Below the pieces are notes generated by a model. It saw nothing but the letters and a program-made list of their open reading frames with translations, made no database searches and was not told the origin of the DNA. From Physcomitrium patens (Eukaryota > Streptophyta > Bryopsida > Funariales > Funariaceae): a stretch of 64,000 nt of DNA. The DNA lies in assembly GCF_000002425.4 (NCBI RefSeq), contig NC_037260.1, positions 8,913,089-8,977,088 on the forward strand, given 5' to 3'. Every line of letters begins with the position of its first letter. The stretch's first letter is position 1. The translations under genes and the position numbers were made by a program. This document shows, piece after piece, positions 53,501-64,000 of this stretch.

Positions 53501-56500
53501 ATTTTTATTTAAGGGATAGAAAGAAGTTGTATTATAAATAGAGGTTTGTGCAATTTGTAGCTTGTTGTGTTTTTAATAGATTTAGTTGTTATTTGCTTAT
53601 TTAAATTTTGAATAGAAAAAGAGTGGATGCATTTAAATGACTTAACAATATGATGCATGTAAATCTTGTAGAATATACTTTTGCCTTATTATTGGATTTT
53701 TTTTAGTTATGTACCAAAGTATTTGGAGGTGGATATTTAGGATAATAGTTATTTAAGGTTTAGGCTTATGATCTAGGTTTTAAGGTTAGCTAAAGTTGAA
53801 AATTGTATTTAAGCTTAATAAATTTACATTATTATTATAGATTAAAAACATGTTATTAGAATATATGAAAGAATTAAGTGTAAGTTATAAGATTATTTAG
53901 GTTTGAAGGTTTAGTCTTTGGATTTTAAGTTCAATTTATAAAAGTTAAAAGTATGTACATAGAGCAACAATGTAGATAGAAAAATGTGCAATAAATATTT
54001 TAAAATATATGATTAATATAATGTGCCATTATAGATGTGTGGTAATATGGTAAAATTGAAAGATGAAGTAGCTCTTCCTAGCATATTATTTGAAATTAAT
54101 GAAGGAGTATTTATTAAAGATGCAAAAGTTTGTATCAAGTTTTTGAAATTAAAGATTTCTACCCAATATGGAATAATATGAAGATTATATGCAAGATATT
54201 GATACTATCAAATATCCAAGATATTGGAAGAGATTTATGAAAAGAATATGAATCTTATGTTTAAGCATTAGAGGTTTTGTTGAAGAAAAAAGATATTTTG
54301 ATTAGAAAACAGTGAGTATATTTATACAAGAAAATTGAAAAAGTTATGAAGGTGTTTAATTGCCTATTGACATGTAAGATCAATGGATTAGAGTATGAGC
54401 TTTTATTAAGTGAGTTATGTTTTGTATTGAAGAAAGCTTATTTACTAATAAGGAATTTTAGAGAAATTTTTTGGTGTGAAGCAGCTATATTTCAAATGAA
54501 GAACTAAAAAATATTTAATGAATTACTTTGGGATTTGAAGCATTCTTGTGATGTAACAAGTGATGTGTTTGTAAAGCACAATCTTAACAAAATTGAAGAC
54601 AATATGTGTAGTACTTTTGATGTTGTAGCTTATGATGAAGTGAAAGATGATGAAAAATATTTATATGAAAGGTTGAAATTTCAAAGTGAAGACCATTTTC
54701 AAACACATGGATTAGAACAACATCTATTGGAAAGTTTGAAAGACTTGCATTGTATGGAAGGTGGAAAATTTGGTGCTTTAAAAATAGTATCAAACATGAA
54801 AAGTCTTAAAATCATATATTGTATAAGTAAAGGATTTTTTGGAGAAGTTTACAAGTCAAAGTGGTTGGAATTTGATTGTGCAATTAAAAAGTTGGATGTT
54901 GAGTATGATGAGTTTTTTTATGAAAGAGGTGGGCATTCTAGCAAGTCTAAGCCATCTCAATTTGACTAAGTATTTTTTTTTACAATAAAAGGTAATGTGA
55001 ATGAAAGTAGAGATTGATGGGAACTAAAAAAAAAAAACAAAAAAAACAAAAAAAAAAAAAAAAAAAAAAAAAACAAACAAACAAAATAAAAAACAAAAAA
55101 TAAAAAACAAGAAAGTTATACTTAGAAATAGAATTTATACAAATAAGTTTGAGCAAGATGGTTGAAAAAAATGAAAAAGTATCTCATATTTTTCTTATTG
55201 ATATCATGTATCAAATTTCTAGAAGGATGCATTACTTGCATGACATGCATATTGCACATTGTAATTTGAATCTTTATAATATTTTGCTTAATGTAGAAAA
55301 GAAAATTATTCAACGTGTTATTGTAAAAGTGATAGATTTTGGAATGTCTAAGATTAAAGTTGGAAGCAATCCAAAAGCTTCAACAGATAAAAAAGTGTAT
55401 GATATTCCAAAATACATGGCTCTTGAGGCATTGAAGAATAAATTTCAAATAATGTCAATAAGTCCTTTTGAAGCAGATGTCTATACATTTGTAATGGTAT
55501 GTTATAAGATGCTCTCTAAAAAAGATCTATTTGGTGGTGCCAATTCAATAAAAAAGTTATTAAGAAAAATAGAAAATGGTGAAAGACTAAATTTATCTTC
55601 AAATTGTGATGAGATGAGTAAGCTCATCAAAGAGTGTTGGAGCTTGAATCCTTTGCAATGGCCTAAATTTGTAAATATTTGTGAAATATTGATTGAATTA
55701 AAGGAAAAGTTTATGGTTGAAATAATTTAGCAAAAGCACCATATTTTAATACATCAAAAGATAAAAGTCGTCAAAATATAGAATTACAACAACTACATGA
55801 TAGATTACTATTGATAAGCCTTGTATCAAAATCTATGGTAGATACATATTAAATTGAGTGGATTTATTTGATTGTTTTGTTTCTACACATACTTGTATAT
55901 TATGGTGATGGTTAGATGCTTATATATAAGCAACACATATTTGTAAAACTAGATTAGAATTTAATATATATATTATAAATCTTATTTTTAATTTAGTTTA
56001 TATTAATGAATGGTTTATTGTCTCATTTTAAATTGATAAAGTTGAAGAAGAAGTATTTGGTAGAGAACAATGTTTATTGCAAATAACACAATTATGTACA
56101 AGCAAAGTGAAGGTATTGTATTTTATTGAGGTGAGTAAAATAGGCAAGACCACAATAGCAAAGACCACATTCAATTGTGTGAAGCACATATATGATGCCT
56201 CATGCATTATTGAGTACATTGAAAATGAAGGTGATTATTATAAAACCTCTTGCAACATTTTAAAACAATTTGAAGTTGAATCAAAACCAAAGGATTTGAA
56301 GGATGCTTGAGAAATTTTAAAATCACTATTGATTCAAAAAGAAATCATCTTAATATTTGACAATGTAAAGAACCAAAGCCAAATTGAAGATGTTGTATTA
56401 ATGCATGATTTTTTTGCTAGTAATAATAGCACATTGATTATGATAACTTGAAATTGAAAAGCCATAGAAATTTGTAGAATTAATATTAAAGAATTTGATG

Positions 56501-59500
56501 AAGAAAAAAATTTGAGATTGTTTATAACTTATTCTTATGGATATCAAGACAAGGTGTGTCATAAACTTGTTGAAGTTGGTAAATAGATTGTAAAAGCTTG
56601 TAATGGTCTACTATTGAGATTAAAATTTATAGGTACATTCTTAAGAGGGAAGTAGAGGTTGAGATGTTGGAAGAAAGCTTTACAAAGATTAAAAAAGAAA
56701 AGAGAATTTGATAGAAATGAAAAGATTAGTGACCACAAGATTTGGTATATATTGAAAGTGAGTTTGACAACTTGAAAGTTGAAGAGAAGAGTATGGTTTT
56801 AGACATATGTTATTTATTTTATAATTGTAAATGTCTGCAAGGCATATTGAAAGAAAGAACATTGCAAATATGGACTAATAGTAAAGACAAGATATTTAAA
56901 AAAGATATAGAATATATATTTAATACATTAATGAATCAATCATTGATAAAAGTAGATAAAGAAAGAATTATAAGAATACATGATCAATTATAAGACATGG
57001 ATAAAATGATTGTTGAAATAAATATAGAATATAAAGACATATAAATGTGGAACATGAATTTGAAGGTATCTCATGAAATTTCAAAAAAGGTAATGTATTT
57101 GAATTGGTATTTATATGATAAGTAGAGAATTAATAATGATAAGAAAGTTTTGAATTTTGGAGATAGAGCATATTTGTATCATTTATATATTTTTATATTT
57201 TTAAAGTGTATATTGATGTAAAATTATTCATTGTTGTAATGTTCATAATATTAAATATGTTTAAAATTATGCATTGTTGTAAAATTTTGTATGTATAGGA
57301 AGTGCATGACTTGTGTGAAAATTTTAAACTTTTATATTGGAATTATGTAGTTTTAAAATTGTAGAAATTTTATTATGACAATCTAAACAACTTATATAAT
57401 AAAATTGGAAGTGCTTGTTTATCAACACTTTGATTATTAAACTATGCTGGTAATCTTATATTAAGTGATGATATAAGAAGATTAGATTCATCTTTTGATT
57501 TGTTAAAAAAATCTCTTAACTTAAAATATTTTTTATCAAATATATCATTTATATACAATATAAATTAAAATGTATTAGTCAAAATAAGGTATATGCTAAA
57601 AAATAAAGATATTTGGAAGAGATTCAAGACTTTGAATATCTTATAATTGAAGAATTTTATCTTTATACAAAGACTTCCAAAGCCATTCTTTGAAATGGCT
57701 ATACTCTTAAAACTTAATTCCAAAAGATGTTCGAAATTGGATATGTTACCAAATACAATAGAGCATTTGACATCATTAAAAAAACTCAATTTAAATATTT
57801 TAAGAAATTGAGAATATTACCAAAGTCAATAGTATAATTAAATTCTTTAAAAAATCTTGAAATGGATGGTTGTGTGAAGTTGATATCAATCTCAAATGAA
57901 TTAGACAATCTCACAACTTTGACTATCTTAAATATATCAAGGTACTTAAGCTTGGCATTATAGCTAAATGAATTGGATATATTTACATCTTTGATTACTT
58001 TTAGAATAGATAGAAACTCAAGGTTGACACTATAGCCAAATAAATTAGGCACCTTTACATCTTTGATTACTTTAGGATAGGTAGATATTCAAGGTTGACA
58101 TTATTACCAAATAAATTGGACAAACTTACATCTTTGACTATCTTAGATATAAATGAGTATTCAAACTTGATTTTATTGCCTAATGAATTGAGCAACTTCA
58201 CATCTTTAACTACTTTGGATATAAGTAGGTATTCAAGGTTGACTTTATTGCCACATGAATTGAACAATGTTAAAACTTTGACTATCTTAAATATGAAAAA
58301 AAGCTCAAGTTTAAGATCATTGCCAAATGAATTGGATAATCTCACATTTTTGACTACCTTGGATACAAATAAGTATTCAAGCTTGACATCATTGCCAAAT
58401 GAATTGGATAATCTCACATCTTTGAATATATTAAATAAAATTTGGTGCTCAAGCTTGGCATCATTGCCAAATGAATTAGATACCCTCATATCTTTGATTA
58501 CTTTTGGTATAGATAGGTGCTTAAGGTTATCATTACTAAATAAATTTGATAACCTTATATCTTTGACTACCTTAGACATAAGTAAGTATTCAAACTTGAC
58601 ATCATTGCCAAATGAATTAGGCAACTTTACCTCCTTGACTACCTTAAATATAAGAGAGTTTTCAAGCATGATATTATTGCTAAATAAATTGGACCAATTT
58701 ACATCTTTACCTACATTATATATAAGGGAGTGATCAAGCTTCACATTATTTTTAAATAAATTAGGCATATTTACATCTCTAATTGCTTTAAAATTATGGA
58801 GGTGCTCAAATTTTACATCACTATTAAATAAATTAGTCATCCTTACAACTTTGACTATTATATATATGTAGAAGTGCTCAAGCTTAACATTTCTAAATGA
58901 TTTGAACAACCTCATATTTTTTACTACTTTTGATACATTAAGGTACTTGAGCTTATTAGTATTATCAAATGAATTGGATAATCTCACATATATGACTATC
59001 TTAGATATATCAAGGTATTTAAGCTTAACATTATTGTAAAATGAATTAGGTAACTTCAAATCTTTGACTACCATACATATATGGAAGTGTTTAAGCTTGA
59101 AATCATTGCCAAATAAATTGAGCAACCATACATCTTTGATTATTATAGATTATAAATTAGTTTGTATAATATTATTTATATATGTTATATCCTAATATTA
59201 CAAAGTATATTACTTGATGAATTTTTGCTATAAAAAATCTATTTTATTTTAAATTCAAAGTATTATTTATGATATAAGAACTCTATAAAAATTATACATC
59301 TCTGATATTACTCAATTATAAATTAAACACTTGATTAATTTCATTAGCCAATAAAAGACCAAAATTTGTATAATCAATCAATTATTATTCCACAACCTCA
59401 ACTATAAAGTTTTATAAGTTGCAATAGTGGCATCAATATTTAAATTAATTTTGAAACTAATACAAGAATTTTACAAAGTCAAATAAAACTTAATTTTAGA

Positions 59501-62500
59501 GTATTATTTAGACTTTTATTGCGGTATTTAGCAATGATTTAAAAAAAATATATCTTGCTTCTAAAAATAATTTTGTAATTTTAGCCTTGACATAATTTGT
59601 AATTTATAAATATAAAGATTTTTTTATAAATCTTTAATTAAGATCCATACTAAAAATATTTATCAGATAAAAAATCTTATTTTTAAATTTTAAATTTTAA
59701 ATTATTATAAATATAAAATATTTAATTATATTTGAATAATATATAATTTGATAATATGCATATTTTTTAAAATTTAATAAGTATATAAGAATTGATAAAA
59801 ATACTAGATTTTTTATTTTTTAATTTTTTTTACTTTTAGAATTTATTTTTAGAATTTATTTTTAAAATTTATAGCATATAGTGGTACAAAGCAGTATATA
59901 CTATATTCATTAGAGAAGGTGTTGGATAATTGAAGTTGTTGCTAATTAAAGACAAAATAATCTATGCATTATTCATCCATGTATCAATTTAGAAGAAGTA
60001 AGCAAAGTAATAGCATTGTATGGTAATAAGTTAATTGGTTTGATCTAGCAAAACTTTTATTATAAAAATTCTCTAATATTGGATTTTTTCAAATCTATGA
60101 AAATCTTCCTATTTGTACCAAATTATATAAAATTGCAATTGATTAAGATGTAGTGAAACAAAAAATAAACAATTTATGTTGAAATACCATCATTTCATGT
60201 TTTATGGGAGAAAAACTAGAGAATTTTAGTCTCAAAAACTTTAAAAAAATTATTAAACAATTGATAGAAGATATTATTTCTATTTGAAAGAAACTTAGAT
60301 TTGATTATATATATTTAAAATATCTCAAAGAGAGATTAAATTTTGGATTCTTGTTTAATTGCCATATAGATATAAGTTTCGTTTTTGTACCTCTTAAACT
60401 TGAAATCTAATATTTAATCTAAGAGCAATTTTGAAGCAAGATAAAAGCCAATTCTTTGCTACATTTAAAATCTCTACTTAGATTTTATTGACAAGAATTC
60501 TAAAATACTTCTACACTATTACTTCTTAAATTGCATTTGAATTATACAAGGTACTTAGACATGGCTTTCATAACAAAAAATCTACAAAACTATATTTTTT
60601 TTAAGGAGATGGATTTAGATTTTGGATGGCACTTTGAAATTCAAGTAAATAAATCATTCTTGAATATTAAAAAATATTTTAATATTGACTATTTAAAACT
60701 CTTAATAAGATGTTACTTTTGTCTAGCAATTAGTCACAAAATAAAAGAATGCACGGCGTAATCAAATATAAGCATAGATATTGATCTATACACCTTCAAA
60801 AGAGTCTATAGTTGAGACAATAAAAGTACTTTCTAAAGGTGCTAATAGACTTAACTACCAAAACCATAAATATGCCAACTTCTCTTTAGAAAAAGATATC
60901 AAATAAAAATGTAGCTAATGCAAATGGATTTATTTTGATTAGAAATAAGAAAATAGAAGTAAGAAAAGGAGCTAATAGAATATTTCATAAAAAAAAAATA
61001 GATTTAATCATATATAATATTTTAGATCTTCTTAAAAATCAACCTAAAGGAGCTATTTAATTCTCTTCACAACTTAGCAATCTTATATCTTAATTGAATT
61101 TTATAATAAGGGAATCAATGATAAATATTACAACTATTATAAGATACAAACATAGTATTGAAGCAAAAAAAGATAGTGTCATTAGAGCATAGAAAACAAT
61201 AAAATGTAAAGTATAATTATAGAGAAATTACAGTGAATTGAGATTAAAAGTAGATGCTCTTGTTCATTTATCACCATTAAAAAATTCAATGAATCTTCTT
61301 TAGTATGTTGTACTTATTGGCCTATTGTTATATTGTAATACGACTATTGGATGAAATAAATAAATAAATATATATAATTTAATAAAAAATATAATAATTA
61401 ATTAATTTTAAAATATAAATAAATAATTTAATATTAATATTATTTTTTTATTAAAAAAATACTACTACTTACTTTGAAAGGCCATTAAAAAATAGATTAT
61501 CAATAATATCATTATAGGTATTTTGGATAAAAGTAAAAAATAATTTTCATCAAAAATTACTTAGAAAAATCTAAAATTGATACTTAGAAAGGACCGATTG
61601 TGAACAAGGATCAAAATCAAACCTTGAGGTAGATAAACTTGAGGTAGGCAAATTTGAGGCTCTTTTATTGATCAAAGATTAGTATTAGAGAAAAAACTTG
61701 ATAGAGTTTCTTTAAGCATTGATTTTGAAGGATTTGAATTTATAATGACTTGGTAAGAGCTTTGCAAAGTTACAATTGTTTTGAGTGATTCTATTATTTT
61801 GTAGAATAAAAAAATATTATAATTTAGTGAATTATGTAAGTTTTATTGTAAATATATAGATGAAATTTTGAAGAATTTTGAATGCATCTTTATTAGATGT
61901 ATATTATAAAATTAAGCTTAATTAAATAATTAGATAAAATATTATTAAAATTAAAATTTTGAGAGAAAATTAACTATATAAAAAAGAGCTATTTATACCA
62001 TAAGATGATATTAATGTTAGAAAAAGAAGATGCCTAACATCCAAGTAGATCTCAAGCATTTTCTTCAAATGTATGAATTTGGTATTTTTAAATTTTTTTA
62101 TACTTCTTTCAACTAATAGATTAAAAAAATATAAATATTATAAAGCAAAATAAATAATTAAATTAATAATTATTGAGATTTTAATTTTTCTATAACATAT
62201 ATTTAAGATTTGATTTTGATTTGTTAGAATTTTTTAAAAACATAATTAAGACTTGATTAAAATTTGATTAAATTTAAATTAAAAAAATTACGATTCTTTT
62301 AAAATTAACTAAGATTTGATTAATATTTCTTTAGGATTTATTTATTATTATTTTAGGATTTAATTAGGATTTAAAGATTTATTTAAAGCTGATTAGAGTG
62401 TAATATGATTTTTTTTAGAATTTTTTTGATGTTGATAAAGAATACTTAGTATAATTGGAAGCTTACTCAGATTATTCAAAATTTCCAAAAAGAGTTTTTC

Positions 62501-63114
62501 ATCACCTTATATATTATTTTTGGGTTGTAAATCCAACTTTAAGGTAAGAATACATCCTTTCATATTGAGATGCTTAATCCATTTTTAAGCTAATTTTTAC
62601 ATAACACAACATTAAATGATTTTATAAAAACTTTTAATCTATATAATAAAGCCATACAAAAATTAATAACTTGAATAAAAGCACAAAAGAAATTGCAAAC
62701 AACTTCAATGCTGCAATTTGAGCTGCTCAATAATATCTCAAGACTAAAACAAAGTCATGAGGTAAGTATATTATGGAGATTATTAAACCAATATTTACCA
62801 AAAGTCATTAGAATGGCAAGATCTAAACAAGCTAAATAGATAGAAAAACCAAATTTACAAATTATAATGAACTATTAAAAAGATTCTATAGCAAATATAG
62901 CAATTATTATAATAAAAAGATATGAAATAAAGAAAATAATAATAGTAATTTAATTGCAATATATACCAAACAAGTCATCAACATTCTTACTTATTAATCA
63001 ATGGATCAATAAACAATAATAGAGATGATTAATTATTTATAATCAATTATTTTATCCATTAAAGTTTTAAATTTAGAACTTGAGCCTTATTCAGTATCTT
63101 TGTCATTTATAACG

Positions 63115-63150
<36 letters not shown>

Positions 63151-64000
63151 TTTAGGCATCTAATTCAAATGAAACTAAAATCTGCTTCTACATATGGCTT
63201 ATTAGTAATATCCATTTGGTACATTACAACATTATCAATGCTGTGGAGGAATATTAATACATTTAAATTTATTTTTGGTATAGATTGTAGTTAAGATTTA
63301 GTAGAAATTGACTCAATTGATGGAGCCAATAGGTTGCATCTTTGATGGCTCAACAAACAATAATCTTGCAAGTTCTAGATTGATATATATTTCAAGCTTA
63401 AGAAGCTACAACCTTGCAAGTTCTAGTTCACCTAGTCAATCCTACTTTGTAAAAAGAGACCTCATAGGCATAGAGGCTAAATATCATAGCTATTTTACTG
63501 AAGACTTGCTTCTAGCTCAACAACTCCAGAACCCTTTTAATTCAAAAACCTTTGATATTGATATCTTAACATGAGAATTATTTTTTTGATTTGTATAAAT
63601 AAAAATTATAATTTAATTTACAATTAAGATTTTTCACTTCCACAATCAAAACTAAAGGTGGTACATATAAAAGACATCATGGATAGGATTCAAATTTATT
63701 ATTCACTTCTATAAAAAAGTTCATATTCTTACTAAATACACATGTTTAAGTTAGAGGTAATTTTACATGCTCCTAACAAGGTTGTACTGTGCAATTAGGT
63801 CATGGATGATTTTTAAGCACAAATACAACTTAAGATAATTGATTTATTTAATTATTTTTCTACATGTGAAGAATTCAATATAGCTTGATATACAAAATCT
63901 TAAGATATTAGTGGTCCAAAAAAAGAAAAAAAATCCATTTTTTTCATATAAAATCAAGAATGGATGTGGTAGTTGTTTTTTACAAAGAAAAAGTTAGCTT

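Overview
The window looks like nuclear DNA of a land plant, most likely a bryophyte and probably a moss. It has four GC-richer islands of host sequence in a sea of very AT-rich, heavily decayed repeats. The best lineage clue is a ruined resistance gene at 54.0-59.2 kb that encodes a helical N-terminus, a protein kinase, an NB-ARC domain and LRRs in that order. Kinase-NBS-LRR (PNL) is a class described from mosses. An ERD15-like PAM2 protein, a plant-type copper ATPase and a plant GIL1/DUF641 fragment confirm a plant, but no sequence search could be run and the species is not determined.

Layout. 1-28.6 kb: a nested graveyard of Ty3/gypsy LTR elements. Family A is a chromodomain-bearing chromovirus with LTRs of about 530 bp. 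Family B has LTRs up to about 1.7 kb that carry a degenerate telomere-like CCTAAA tract. A third family (X) is seen only as a reverse-transcriptase fragment. The clearest structure is a family A element (16.8-22.7 kb) inside a family B element (11.9-26.1 kb), both on the minus strand. 28.6-37.9 kb: host island 1, with a two-exon ERD15-like gene (34308-33503, minus), a dead glutaredoxin-like fragment (31.4-31.6 kb), a 63-bp minisatellite and a stress-type cluster of cis motifs. 37.9-42.4 kb: AT-rich, microsatellite-laden, no gene seen. 42.4-48.1 kb: island 2, with the only large intact gene, an uninterrupted P1B-1 copper ATPase of the HMA5/RAN1 type (44481-47495, plus), a likely 5' UTR intron and a cluster of GTAC copper-response cores upstream. 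48.1-50.5 kb: AT-rich. 50.5-53.0 kb: island 3, with a GIL1/DUF641 C-terminal fragment (plus), an unidentified coding-like piece, and a truncated nucleotide-rhamnose synthase/epimerase-reductase fragment (minus). 53.0-59.2 kb: the PNL relic. 59.2-64 kb: AT-rich, with a LINE-ORF1-like zinc-knuckle relic and a family B LTR fragment.

Only two genes look functional: the copper ATPase and the ERD15-like gene. The three other recognisable host genes in the islands are fragments. The PNL relic shares the AT-rich decay of the transposons, as expected if it long sat in methylated silent chromatin. Several apparent start codons in long open frames are TTG or GTG; I moved starts to the first good ATG (copper ATPase 44481, ERD15-like 34308).
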